Positions 10,338 through 18,966 of a stretch of 35,618 bases of DNA are shown here, in pieces (position 1 is the first letter of the stretch; each line of letters opens with the position of its first letter). The DNA is from Candidatus Poribacteria bacterium (GTDB lineage: Bacteria; Poribacteria; WGA-4E; WGA-3G): contig VXPE01000113.1 in NCBI GenBank assembly GCA_009839745.1, positions 1-35,618 on the forward strand. Reading direction: 5' to 3'. A program made the position numbers and the translations under genes. Under the pieces are notes generated by a model. The model worked only from the letters and a program-made list of their open reading frames with translations. It had not been told where the DNA came from and searched no databases.

Positions 10338-12578
10338 ATGGATTATCTATGTAGATGGCTATCAATTCTACTGCTCCTTTGCCTCAGTGCTGGGGTGCAT
10401 GCCGAAACTGACGACCTGCGGGCGGAGGCATCCCGTACTTACGAAAGCATCGAGATCGACGGGGAACTTTCAGAGCCCGATTGGCAGAAAGCAACACCTA
10501 TCCGTCAATTTATTCAGTTTGAACCCGATGCAGGCGAACCGCTGACCGAATCCACAGAGGTCCGCATTCTTTACGATGACAGACACATCTATTTCGGTTT
10601 CATCTGCAGCGAACCCGATCGCGCGAAGATTATTGCGAATAAGATGAGACGGGATGGGATGTTGTATGATCAGGACAACGTCTTCGTGTTGTTGGATACC
10701 TATAACGACCGGCGGAGTGGGTTCTTCTTTCGCGTGAATCCACTCGGTGCGCGCGAAGATGTCGCACTCATGGACAGCGGCGACAGCCGAAACGAGAACT
10801 GGAATGCCGTCTGGGACTCTCGCGCAAAAATCAACGGTGACAATTGGACGACAGAAATCGCCATCCCGTTCAGTCAACTCCGATTTAAAAAGGAAGATAC
10901 CCTGACCTGGGGTTTGAACCTCGGACGCACCATCCGAAAAAATCAGGAGGAAGGCACATGGTCCCCCGTGCCGGCAGCCTATACGTATCTGGCACGCTAT
11001 CGGACAACACACCTTGGAACGCTTACCGGTTTATCCGGGATCTCACAACGTCGGAATATAGAATTTCTGCCGTATCTCCTGCCTGGGGTCGCCCAGACAG
11101 AGGATGATGGAACCGTCGGCGTGCTCGATTTCGGGGGCGACATGAAGGTGAGCGTCACCTCAAATCTAACCGCTGATCTCACGGTCAATACAGATTTCGC
11201 ACAGGTCGAGGCCGACCAGGAGCAAGCAAACTTAACACGGTTTAGCCTCTTTTTCCCGGAGAAACGTCAATTCTTCTTGGAAGGTGCGGGTTTATTCGAT
11301 TTCGGTATCCCACGGACGAGTTTCAATGCCCCACCACCGCTCCTCCTTTTCTACAGTCGCCGTATCGGCATTGAGGAAGGACACGCTATCCCAATCATGG
11401 CGGGTGGAAAGATTACCGGTAAAGTGGGCGGCTTCGGTGTAGGACTGCTGAACGTTCTCACAGATAAACATGCAGCAGCTGCCACGGAACATTTGGACGC
11501 GGTCGATGTTAACAGGACGAACTACTCTGTTTTGCGCATCAAGCGCGATCTGTTCACAGGGTCGAGCCTCGGTGTGATCGGAATTAATAAGCAAGATCTC
11601 GACAAACACAACAGCGCGACCGGCGTTGATTTCATCTATCGTCCGACGGGCGAGATGAATTTCCGAGGTCTCTGGGCACGCACGTTTGAATCGCGCGAAA
11701 TCAGCAGGCAAGCCCATCCAGGAAACGGCGCTTTGCCGAGCGAAAACACAAACGCGCTTTACTTCGGCGGCAATTGGCAGAGCGAAGTCGGACGCGTGAA
11801 CGCCTCCTACACGGACATCGGTGATGATTTCAACCCTGAAGTCGGCTATGTGTATCGCACGGGTAGCCGATGGTTGCGGGGCGAAATGCGTGCCACGCCT
11901 TATCTCCATTGGAACGGGTTCCGTCGGTTGTGGACTGGACCGGAGATTGACCTCATCCTCAACTCAGACAACGAATTAGAAACGCGAACCTTTATCTGGA
12001 GCACGTGGCTTGAACTGGAAACGAACGGTTGGGGCGGTCTCCGAATCTACCGGAATTTCGAGAACCTCGTGGAGGATTTTGAAATTCGAGAAGGCATTAT
12101 CATCCCGCGTGGCAAATACAGTTACAATAACTACAACCTCATGCTCAATGCTGAAGGCAAGGTCTTTAACGGACGCTTTGGGTTCAATGTCGGAGATTTC
12201 TACAACGGCACCCGACGCGGATTTGACCTCCGTCTCGACCTTCGGTTCGGTGGGCGCTTCAGTGTGGAACCGAGATATGAATTCAACCGCGTCACACTCC
12301 CACACCAAGATGCTCCCGATGAAAAGACCTCCTTTGATACAAACGTCTTCGGTGGGCGTGTTATCTATTCCTTTTCCACAGACCTCTTTACTAAATTTTA
12401 CGCCCAATGGAACAGTGACCGGAATTTGGTTACCACGAATTTCTTAGTCAATTACATCTATCGTCCCGGTAGTGATTTCTATTTTGTTTTCAACCAGACG
12501 TATGGAACAGACAGTATCACATCGGGATTGCTGGATACCACTGTGGTTGGCAAAGTCACCTATTGGTGGAATCCGTAG
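10338..12578 (+). CDS. CBM9-like / DUF5916 outer-membrane beta-barrel protein
   Basis: 746 residues from the chosen start. MDYLCRWLSILLLLCLSAGVHA is a good signal peptide, and the upstream part of the frame precedes the predicted promoter. GGAGG at 10310-10314 is rather far (23 nt) from this ATG, so a TTG at 10329 remains possible. Residues about 30-195 resemble the family-9 carbohydrate-binding sandwich (YESIEIDGELSEPDW, TEVRILYDDRHIYFGFIC, DNVFVLLDTYNDRRSGFFFRVNP). The remainder is the DUF5916 barrel, with TDFAQVEADQEQANLTRF and FFPEKRQFFLEGAGLFDFG near 290-320 and alternating aromatic strands to the end. These proteins sit in the outer membrane beside polymer-use genes; the ligand is unknown. 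The gene shares an upstream motif with the TonB-dependent receptor. Confidence 0.85.
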   Translation: MDYLCRWLSILLLLCLSAGVHAETDDLRAEASRTYESIEIDGELSEPDWQKATPIRQFIQFEPDAGEPLTESTEVRILYDDRHIYFGFICSEPDRAKIIANKMRRDGMLYDQDNVFVLLDTYNDRRSGFFFRVNPLGAREDVALMDSGDSRNENWNAVWDSRAKINGDNWTTEIAIPFSQLRFKKEDTLTWGLNLGRTIRKNQEEGTWSPVPAAYTYLARYRTTHLGTLTGLSGISQRRNIEFLPYLLPGVAQTEDDGTVGVLDFGGDMKVSVTSNLTADLTVNTDFAQVEADQEQANLTRFSLFFPEKRQFFLEGAGLFDFGIPRTSFNAPPPLLLFYSRRIGIEEGHAIPIMAGGKITGKVGGFGVGLLNVLTDKHAAAATEHLDAVDVNRTNYSVLRIKRDLFTGSSLGVIGINKQDLDKHNSATGVDFIYRPTGEMNFRGLWARTFESREISRQAHPGNGALPSENTNALYFGGNWQSEVGRVNASYTDIGDDFNPEVGYVYRTGSRWLRGEMRATPYLHWNGFRRLWTGPEIDLILNSDNELETRTFIWSTWLELETNGWGGLRIYRNFENLVEDFEIREGIIIPRGKYSYNNYNLMLNAEGKVFNGRFGFNVGDFYNGTRRGFDLRLDLRFGGRFSVEPRYEFNRVTLPHQDAPDEKTSFDTNVFGGRVIYSFSTDLFTKFYAQWNSDRNLVTTNFLVNYIYRPGSDFYFVFNQTYGTDSITSGLLDTTVVGKVTYWWNP

Positions 12579-12631
12579 TTGTCAGAAGAATAGTTATAAG
12601 TTAAGAGGCTTTTGTTAAACCCAAGCGCGCA

Positions 12632-12716
12632 GCCCGTAAGCGTAGCGGAGGGCGGATCTACGGAAAGGAACGTTATTTATCCAACCTCTCTGACCGAACC
12701 GCAAGGAATAATTAAA
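12632..12716 (+). promoter_or_regulatory. Recurrent structured 5' leader, copy A
   Basis: A GCCC / GGGC hairpin (12632-12635 with 12650-12653), then CTACGGAAAGG, then CTGACCGAACCGCAAGG and an AATAATTAAAAG tail running into the ATG. AAGGAA at 12703-12708 is the likely ribosome site. Related leaders lie at 17114, 31062 and, on the minus strand, 22530. Confidence 0.5.
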
Positions 12717-12718
12717 AG

Positions 12719-13837
12719 ATGAAGATTGTTGATGTGAAAACGTATCTCGTTGATGTACCGCCACCGCATTGGGGTGGAAGGCGTTGGATTTTCGTCAAAT
12801 TGGTGACAGACGAAGGGATTGAAGGCATAGGTGAATGCACGTATCACACGCAATTGAACCATGTCGTCATCGAACTCATCAAAGACTGGGGAGAACGCTA
12901 CCTGATGGGCGTAGATCCGTTTCGGATTGAAAGGATCTGGTCGACCCTTTATGAGGGACCGTGTGTCCGGCATTCAGGACCGTTGACGAGTCCAGCGATG
13001 AGTGCGATTGAGATGGCGTGTTGGGATATCGTCGGAAAAGCACTGAACCAACCGATTTACAATCTGTTAGGCGGTATGTTCCACGAGAAACTGCGTGCCT
13101 ACTCCTATCTATTGCAATGGCGCCGCGGCGACTCCCCAGAAAAAACGGGGGACCTCGCGCTCGCTTACGTCGAAAAAGGGTTTACGGCTGTCAAGTTCGA
13201 TCCGGTTGATCCAAGCACCGCGGATCGGTTGGAAACTCTCGATTACGCAGAGAGTGTCATCCGAGGAATTCGCGATGCCGTCGGGGATAGGTGTGACATT
13301 CTGATTGGCACGCATGGACAGTTCAATACAAACAGTGCAATCCGTTTCGCGAAACGCGTCGAGCCTTACGATCCACTCTGGTTCGAGGAACCGCTACCCC
13401 CAGAGAATATCAAGGAGATGGCACGCGTCGCCCAATCAACGAGTATCCCGATTGCCACTGGAGAACGATTGTTGACAAAATACGAGTTCGTGGACCTGTT
13501 GGAACAACAGGCGGCATCTATTCTGCAGATGGATTTGACGATCACAGGGGGTATCCTTGAGGCGAAAAAGATCGCATCGATGGGTGAGGCACATTATGCC
13601 CAAATCGCACCGCATCTGTATGGGGGTCCGATCGGGGGTGCTGCGAATATTCAGTTGGATGTCTGTAGCCCGAATTTCCTGATTCAAGAGGGTATCCATA
13701 CATGGGACGGCTTCCACGCGGATATCCTGAAGGAGCCGTTGCAGTGGAAAGATGGATACATCATTCCATCAACGAAACCGGGACTCGGTGTCGAATTGAA
13801 CGATGAAGTTTTGGAGAAACATTCTATTACGGTTTAA
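12719..13837 (+). CDS. Mandelate racemase / muconate lactonizing enzyme family protein (probable sugar-acid dehydratase)
   Basis: A 372-residue enolase-superfamily enzyme that would abstract a proton alpha to a carboxylate, most likely dehydrating an aldonate or related sugar acid. The N-terminal capping domain (1-120) is followed by the barrel domain. It shows FTAVKFDPVDP, ILIGTHGQF (194-202), WFEEPLPPEN with Glu223, ATGERL with Glu249 and APHLYGGP with His299. Glu223, Glu249 and His299 match the usual second and third metal ligands and a general base. The first ligand, normally an Asp two residues before His199, is Gly197. The galactonate-dehydratase-like layout is suggestive, but the substrate cannot be set. 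It has its own structured leader and is flanked by unrelated genes. Confidence 0.85.
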   Translation: MKIVDVKTYLVDVPPPHWGGRRWIFVKLVTDEGIEGIGECTYHTQLNHVVIELIKDWGERYLMGVDPFRIERIWSTLYEGPCVRHSGPLTSPAMSAIEMACWDIVGKALNQPIYNLLGGMFHEKLRAYSYLLQWRRGDSPEKTGDLALAYVEKGFTAVKFDPVDPSTADRLETLDYAESVIRGIRDAVGDRCDILIGTHGQFNTNSAIRFAKRVEPYDPLWFEEPLPPENIKEMARVAQSTSIPIATGERLLTKYEFVDLLEQQAASILQMDLTITGGILEAKKIASMGEAHYAQIAPHLYGGPIGGAANIQLDVCSPNFLIQEGIHTWDGFHADILKEPLQWKDGYIIPSTKPGLGVELNDEVLEKHSITV

Positions 13838-13911
13838 ATAGTTTAAAAATCTGAATTGTATCTGTCGAAATGGGTTAAAAGGCTTAAGTAGAGTGAATAG
13901 AGGTATTTGTG

Positions 13912-14133
13912 ATGTACTTAGTCTGTTATTCATGCAGACGCGGCTATCGCGTCCACCAAGAGAGTGTTAACTTCGTTGAGAAGAAAACCTGCTCAAATGG
14001 ACACGTCCACGACATACGCTGTCGGTGTGGTCAGAAAATATATGTTACCCAACGCGTCGATTCCACACGTTGGAAATCTATTGATCGCAAAGTTCCTTGG
14101 AAATATCCAGACGAACGGACACCTGGGAAGTAA
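13912..14133 (+). CDS. Small zinc-ribbon-like protein
   Basis: 73 residues from ATG 13912, with AGAGG eight bases upstream; a GTG one codon earlier is also possible. It has CYSC at 5-8, a TCSNGHVHDIRCRCGQKIYV stretch with further Cys and His residues, and a basic tail. The pattern fits a treble-clef or zinc-ribbon fold. It ends 21 nt before the ABC transporter, whose N-terminus also carries a zinc ribbon, so the two may be functionally linked. No family is recognised. Confidence 0.65.
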   Translation: MYLVCYSCRRGYRVHQESVNFVEKKTCSNGHVHDIRCRCGQKIYVTQRVDSTRWKSIDRKVPWKYPDERTPGK

Positions 14134-14154
14134 AGACGGAGGCATAAACAAGGA

Positions 14155-16476
14155 ATGGAAATTTCAGAAACACCAACGGGTACGCTTGACCCGATACCCA
14201 ATTTAGCTGAAGAAACACTTAAAAAATTAGATATCCGTCCAGAACAGATCCGATTTGCTGTCCAAAGCGATGTGAGTTCAACAGGCACCTACGGTGAAGA
14301 ATGGTTTGTCTTAACGGACGCTGCGATCTTCACCGTAACAGGTGAGGGTGAGGTGCTTCACTATATCCCATATAAGAGTGTCCTGGGCATCCGTGCCGAG
14401 ATCGTCGTAGACGCTGGGATACTGGTCCTGGAAACAGAAGAAGGCACTGTCGATCTGATTCGGTACTCCAATGGCTGCGCGGCGAAGTTCGGATTTGTTG
14501 CTCGATTTATCGGTGACGAAATTGAGTTTCGTGACGGTAAACGGGACGAGGCACCGATTTGGGACTACAAGCCGGAGGAAAAATTCTGTCAGTCCTGCAG
14601 TTTACCCTTGCCAGACGAGTTCTCACCGTGTCCAGCCTGTACCAAAAAACACAAGGTTATGTTACGGATTTTGTCCTACATACGCCCGTATCGCGGTAGG
14701 GCAATCCTTTTCATGGTCTTCGTGATTGCTGGCACCCTCATCTCTTTAGTACCGCCGTATTTCTCCCGTATCCTGATTGACGATATCCTGATGCCGAGTG
14801 ATGTCGATACCGCTGCCTCGGCAGCATCGAGCACATGGTTAGGCTCTATTTTCCGAGACATTCCATCGGCGGCATTGGCTTTGTCCATTGCTGTAGGGAC
14901 CCTATTAGGCATACAAATTATCCGTGAAATTTTCACAATTTTTCGGTTACGTTTAGGGGCATGGCTGACGTTCCGCGTCGCTGCGAATATTCGAGCACAC
15001 GTCTATCAGCACTTGCACAACTTGTCAATCCGATTCTTCGATAAACGGAAAACTGGGACGGTTATCTCGCATATCACAGAGGACAGTGAACGGCTTCAGG
15101 ACTTTATGTTAGAGGGTCTCTCGTTTCTCGCGGTAGAGCTGTTGCTTTTCTTCGGGATTGGCGGGATGCTGTTCTGGATGAACTGGAAACTGGCGTGCTT
15201 CATCTTAATCCCGATTCCGATCATTGTCTTTGGAGCGGGTTGGTTCTGGAAAAAAGTGCGCAGTCTTTGGCATCGCGCCTGGCGGCGTCGCTCGAAATTG
15301 TTCGATGTCGTCAACGATTCAGTATCCGGCATTCGGGTCGTCCGTGCGTTCGGACAACAACGGAGCGAAGTGAACAGGTTCGCCGATGCGAACGTAGATG
15401 CCCGAGACTATGAAACGCATGCTGAGATGATCTGGGCGACCTATTATCCACCCCTGATGTTCGCCGTCCAGTTAGGGTCTCTCATCGTTTGGTATGTCGG
15501 GGGTCTCAACATTATCGGTGGGACAATGACGTTCGGGACCTTGATGGCGTTCCACGCATACCTGATGATGTTCTACGAACCGTTACGCTATATCAGCCCG
15601 CTGATTAACTGGGCTTCCCGCTCAATGACGGCGGCAGAACGACTTTTTGAAGTCATTGACTCACAACCGGAACAATTGGACGATGGCAGCCTTAAAGCGA
15701 TGCCGAACATTACTGGAGAAGTCAAATTCCACAACATGACGTTCGGTTACGATTCGCACAAACCGGTGCTTCGAGACATCAGCCTACACGTGAAACCGGG
15801 AGAGATGATTGGACTCGTTGGACATTCGGGGGCGGGGAAATCGACGCTTATTAATTTGATTTGTCGGTTCTATACGCCGGACTCTGGACGTTTAGAGATC
15901 GATGGTGAGGACATCAAGCAGATTGACCTCAAGGATTTGCGCCGCCAGATTGGTGTCGTGTTACAGGAACCGTATCTGTTCAGTGGGACTATCGCCGAGA
16001 ATATCGCCTACGCGCATCCCGATGCGACCATGGAAGATATTATCACGGCAGCGAAGGCGGCAAACGCCCACGAATTCATCGTCAAGTTCCCAGACGGCTA
16101 CGATACGGAAGTCGGTGAACGCGGCGGACGGCTATCGGGCGGCGAACGACAACGCATCTCTATCGCACGGGCGATTTTACACAACCCGCGGATTCTGATT
16201 CTCGATGAAGCCACCTCATCCGTGGATGTGGAGACGGAGAAGAAAATCCAACAGGCAATCGACAGGCTTGTTCAGAACCGAACGACATTTGCGATTGCTC
16301 ACCGGCTTTCTACGCTCCGAAATGCCGACCGATTGTTCGTGATTGAAAAAGGGAAAGGTGTTGAGTGCGGTTCTCACGAAGAACTCATGGAACAGAAAGG
16401 TATCTATTACAAACTCGTAGAAACCCAACGCGAAGCCGCTAATGTTCGCGCAGCATCGCAAGCCGTGGAGAGATAG
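14155..16476 (+). CDS. ABC exporter with N-terminal PH-like domain and zinc ribbon (cyanophycin-associated type)
   Basis: A 773-residue half-transporter with an unusual cytoplasmic front end. Residues about 1-135 look like a PH/GRAM-type beta domain (EEWFVLTDAAIFTVTGEGEVLHYIP). A four-Cys ribbon follows, Cys145, Cys148, Cys159 and Cys162. Six membrane helices lie at about 175-480. The nucleotide-binding domain has Walker A at 556-563 (GHSGAGKS), LQEPYLFSGTIAENI, LSGGE at 660-664, Walker B ILILDE at 680-685 and AIAHRLSTL. All ATPase residues are present. A DUF1854 protein is encoded 2 nt downstream; this pair matches the one annotated elsewhere as cyanophycin metabolism-associated. No cyanophycin synthetase or cyanophycinase gene is visible here, so the cargo is unknown. 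GGAGG at 14138-14142 is the ribosome site. Confidence 0.9.
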   Translation: MEISETPTGTLDPIPNLAEETLKKLDIRPEQIRFAVQSDVSSTGTYGEEWFVLTDAAIFTVTGEGEVLHYIPYKSVLGIRAEIVVDAGILVLETEEGTVDLIRYSNGCAAKFGFVARFIGDEIEFRDGKRDEAPIWDYKPEEKFCQSCSLPLPDEFSPCPACTKKHKVMLRILSYIRPYRGRAILFMVFVIAGTLISLVPPYFSRILIDDILMPSDVDTAASAASSTWLGSIFRDIPSAALALSIAVGTLLGIQIIREIFTIFRLRLGAWLTFRVAANIRAHVYQHLHNLSIRFFDKRKTGTVISHITEDSERLQDFMLEGLSFLAVELLLFFGIGGMLFWMNWKLACFILIPIPIIVFGAGWFWKKVRSLWHRAWRRRSKLFDVVNDSVSGIRVVRAFGQQRSEVNRFADANVDARDYETHAEMIWATYYPPLMFAVQLGSLIVWYVGGLNIIGGTMTFGTLMAFHAYLMMFYEPLRYISPLINWASRSMTAAERLFEVIDSQPEQLDDGSLKAMPNITGEVKFHNMTFGYDSHKPVLRDISLHVKPGEMIGLVGHSGAGKSTLINLICRFYTPDSGRLEIDGEDIKQIDLKDLRRQIGVVLQEPYLFSGTIAENIAYAHPDATMEDIITAAKAANAHEFIVKFPDGYDTEVGERGGRLSGGERQRISIARAILHNPRILILDEATSSVDVETEKKIQQAIDRLVQNRTTFAIAHRLSTLRNADRLFVIEKGKGVECGSHEELMEQKGIYYKLVETQREAANVRAASQAVER

Positions 16477-16478
16477 AC

Positions 16479-17048
16479 ATGCAGAACCAAAACATAGAAA
16501 AACAAACCACGCTCGCTGCGGCACCCACAGTGAAGCCGGTTCCCCCTGAATCGGATGACTTCACGCCGCGCTACTTCAATGCCGCCGACCTGACCTTCAC
16601 GCGCTCCGAAGTGGGAACGGCGCGACTTGAAATTCGGAATGACGCCTGCCATCTGCGGGTAGTGGTGCGGCGGTTGATGCCACTCAGCAATCCCGAGAGT
16701 TACATCTCGCTTGCCGTGGATGAGGACACCGAAATTGGGATCCTCGTGAATCCATCGGAACTGACACGAGAAAGTCAAAAAATCCTGCAGGAAGAGTTGG
16801 ATAAACGGTATTTCACGCCGACAATTCAGAAGGTTTATCGGGTGAAGGAACAATTCGGCATCCATGAATGGGAGGTTGAAACGGAGCGAGGGCGGGTGAC
16901 GTTCTCGGTGCGTGGGTTGAATCAGAACATCAAACAGGTGCCACCTGCCCGACTTTTTGTGACGGATGTCCGCGGGAACCGATATGATATTCCAGATTAC
17001 CGGAAGTTAGATGTGCAGAGTTATCAGCAGATTCAACGGCATCTCTAA
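16479..17048 (+). CDS. DUF1854 family protein, ABC transporter partner
   Basis: 189 residues, starting 2 nt after the ABC exporter stop with GGAGAG at 16466-16471, so translation is coupled. The C-terminal 130 residues match DUF1854: RRLMPLSNPESYISLAVDE, EIGILVNPSELTRESQKIL, KEQFGIHEWEVETERGRVTF and TDVRGNRYDIPDYRKLD. It is predicted to be soluble, with no signal peptide. In other genomes this family accompanies the same type of exporter, and an accessory or regulatory subunit role is likely. The first 45 residues are low in structure and could be a linker. Confidence 0.85.
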   Translation: MQNQNIEKQTTLAAAPTVKPVPPESDDFTPRYFNAADLTFTRSEVGTARLEIRNDACHLRVVVRRLMPLSNPESYISLAVDEDTEIGILVNPSELTRESQKILQEELDKRYFTPTIQKVYRVKEQFGIHEWEVETERGRVTFSVRGLNQNIKQVPPARLFVTDVRGNRYDIPDYRKLDVQSYQQIQRHL

Positions 17049-17113
17049 GGATACTATGGACAAAACAGTCTAAAAAACTGAGAAACTTCTATCTTCTTAG
17101 CGAAAGATTGTAA

Positions 17114-17197
17114 GCCGTAATGAAATGGAGGCGACTCTACGGAGAAGCATGTTAATGCTCAAACTCATTTTAACGAACCGCAAGGTAAATTAAAAAA
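17114..17197 (+). promoter_or_regulatory. Recurrent structured 5' leader, copy B
   Basis: A GCC / GGC hairpin (17114-17116 with 17130-17132), CTACGGAGAAG, then AACGAACCGCAAGG and a TAAATTAAAAAA tail directly before the ATG at 17198. AAGG at 17182-17185 is the only ribosome-site candidate, as in copy A. Confidence 0.5.
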
Positions 17198-18541
17198 ATG
17201 AAACAGAGACGTTTCCGTGCCGCTATCGCCTCAATCGGGTTGCATCTGCTCTTTGTCATCATTGCAGCGTTGCTGTTTTCAGGACAAAGGGAGCTGAACA
17301 AAGACGCGTTTGAGGCGACATTTTTTACGCTCAATCCTGCAAGGACAGCGGTGGAAATCCGTCCGACCCGGCGGACTGTCTCAGCACACACCCCGCTTTT
17401 AAGTGAAACCTCAACGGAAACCCGCATATCGCCCCAAGCATCGCGTAGAGGCGAGGTAACCTCGCCCCTACAGAGAAACCAAACGGATGTCGTGCAACCC
17501 GTGCCACCGTTGGATGTCGAAACCGATATACTGAATCCGACAGAACTTTCGATAGCACCTACACTGCCGAACAGTCGTCAGTTTAGAGGCGGTCTGGTTA
17601 AACCAGAGTCCTCTTTAGTTGATAACCGACTCCTGAAAACTGATAATTATTCGACACGGCGTAGAGGCACAAACACGTCTAAAACGGGACTCTCAGAATT
17701 TCTGGATGGATCTTTACCCACAGGTGGCTTGGGAGATGGGTTCGATACTGCATTTCGCAATCTTGTGAAGATACCGAAGGAGAAATTGGGGGGTGTCCTT
17801 GAAGGGACCGGCAGCGAGATGCGCGGGCATATTCGGTTGATTCGACTCAAACATTCGCTCTCGGATTGGTGGCAGGATCCGACGGCGATTCCTGCGCTCA
17901 TCAAGTGGCTGGAGGAACAGACCCCGATTCGGGCGGATATGGACTTCGATGGCGGTGCGCTACGGATCACTGATCCTCAAATCATGGACGCTCCGCTCAT
18001 CATCATGACAGGACACGATAAAGACATCACCGTTGGGCGGGGGCTTGCAAAAGAGGGTCCGCTGCAGACAGGTTTCACATCCACAGAACGCGCAGCACTT
18101 CGGAAATACATCGTTGAAAAAGGAGGAATGCTGTTTTTCGATGACTGCGGTTTCAATGGACTTTTCGCACACATCGTCGCTGATGAACTCAAACAAATTT
18201 TCCCTGAATATCCGCTTGAGATTCTTCCGCACGAGCACGAGTTGTATAGTATCTATTACCATCTGTCGAAACCGCCTACAGGTGGCGATGTGTTCTGGGG
18301 AAACGAGAACAACGCGCAACCCACGCAGTTCCGTTATCAGAAAGCAATCGTCATTGATGACCGGTTAGCAGTGGTTTATAACCGCAAGGATTACCTGTGT
18401 GCAATGGAAACCGCAGAGATTGAGAGCCGCACGATGTTACGCCTCCGCCGTTCCACGGATGTTTATCGGTTTATGTCAAATCTACTGATTTATGCCCTGA
18501 AATATGGTGGGAATACGGATAGGACGGGGTATCAGCAGTAA
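17198..18541 (+). CDS. DUF4159 domain protein with one N-terminal membrane anchor
   Basis: 447 residues. A single membrane segment at about 8-30 (AIASIGLHLLFVIIAALLF) resembles a TonB-type anchor. A long disordered linker follows, and the DUF4159 domain lies at about 205-440: RGHIRLIRLKHSLSDWWQDP, the LIIMTGHD strand, LRKYIVEKGGMLFFDDCGFN, and the EILPHEHELYSIYYHL region. DUF4159 has a glutamine amidotransferase-like fold and usually occurs with MoxR/DUF58 gene clusters in envelope functions; none is present here. Part of the linker (about residues 82-91 and 133-158) is encoded by sequence that looks like non-coding repeats. Its leader is copy B of the recurrent element. Confidence 0.8.
   Translation: MKQRRFRAAIASIGLHLLFVIIAALLFSGQRELNKDAFEATFFTLNPARTAVEIRPTRRTVSAHTPLLSETSTETRISPQASRRGEVTSPLQRNQTDVVQPVPPLDVETDILNPTELSIAPTLPNSRQFRGGLVKPESSLVDNRLLKTDNYSTRRRGTNTSKTGLSEFLDGSLPTGGLGDGFDTAFRNLVKIPKEKLGGVLEGTGSEMRGHIRLIRLKHSLSDWWQDPTAIPALIKWLEEQTPIRADMDFDGGALRITDPQIMDAPLIIMTGHDKDITVGRGLAKEGPLQTGFTSTERAALRKYIVEKGGMLFFDDCGFNGLFAHIVADELKQIFPEYPLEILPHEHELYSIYYHLSKPPTGGDVFWGNENNAQPTQFRYQKAIVIDDRLAVVYNRKDYLCAMETAEIESRTMLRLRRSTDVYRFMSNLLIYALKYGGNTDRTGYQQ
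17445..17471. repeat. Palindromic repeat inside the DUF4159 gene
   Basis: GTAG-A-GGCGAGGT-A-ACCTCGCC-C-CTAC is a 27-bp near-perfect palindrome centred on 17458. It is read in frame as SRRGEVTSPL within the disordered linker. It looks like an interspersed REP/MITE-type unit rather than ordinary coding sequence. Confidence 0.6.
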
Positions 18542-18561
18542 GTATTGCCGCATAGAAAAAA

Positions 18562-18909
18562 TTACAAGGCACTGGTTATCGCTTCCGCGAGGTTCTTGGG
18601 GAAATCGAAGAGCGATGTCAGATTTGTCCGGATCATCATCCGTTTGATACCTCTATTGACGTTAAGGAGAAGTGTCCGTCCGCCGTTCTGACGGATCTGG
18701 GTGCTGGTAGTGATAAGCACGCCTAAGCCTGCACTATCCATCGACTGGACCTTCGCCATATTAAAAATTAGGGTAGGCGTTCCGTCCTGCGTTTCAAGTG
18801 TTTTGATATGTTCTTCGAGCATCGTTTTTAGCACGATCGCATCTTGCCCGATGACTTTTCCCTGAATCTCTAAAAATGTGAAGTTTTTGGTTTGGATGTT
18901 AATTTGCAT
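18562..18909 (-). CDS. STAS-domain anti-sigma factor antagonist-like protein
   Basis: A 115-residue single STAS domain of the SpoIIAA/RsbV type. The phosphorylatable serine is Ser59 in QSMDSAGLGVLI, and the chain has the usual alternating strands and helices (TFLEIQGKVIG, TLIFNMAKV, GRTLLLNVNRGIKRMM). Such proteins bind an anti-sigma kinase when unphosphorylated and release a sigma factor. No kinase, phosphatase or sigma gene is next to it, so the partners lie elsewhere. It converges on the DUF4159 gene with 20 nt between stops. The ribosome site (AGAGAG) is weak. Confidence 0.9.
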   Translation of the reverse strand: MQINIQTKNFTFLEIQGKVIGQDAIVLKTMLEEHIKTLETQDGTPTLIFNMAKVQSMDSAGLGVLITTSTQIRQNGGRTLLLNVNRGIKRMMIRTNLTSLFDFPKNLAEAITSAL

Positions 18910-18966
18910 AGGTTCTCTCTACCATTTCGATACCAAAGTTTAATAGAACAGACTGTGTGAGTTTTT

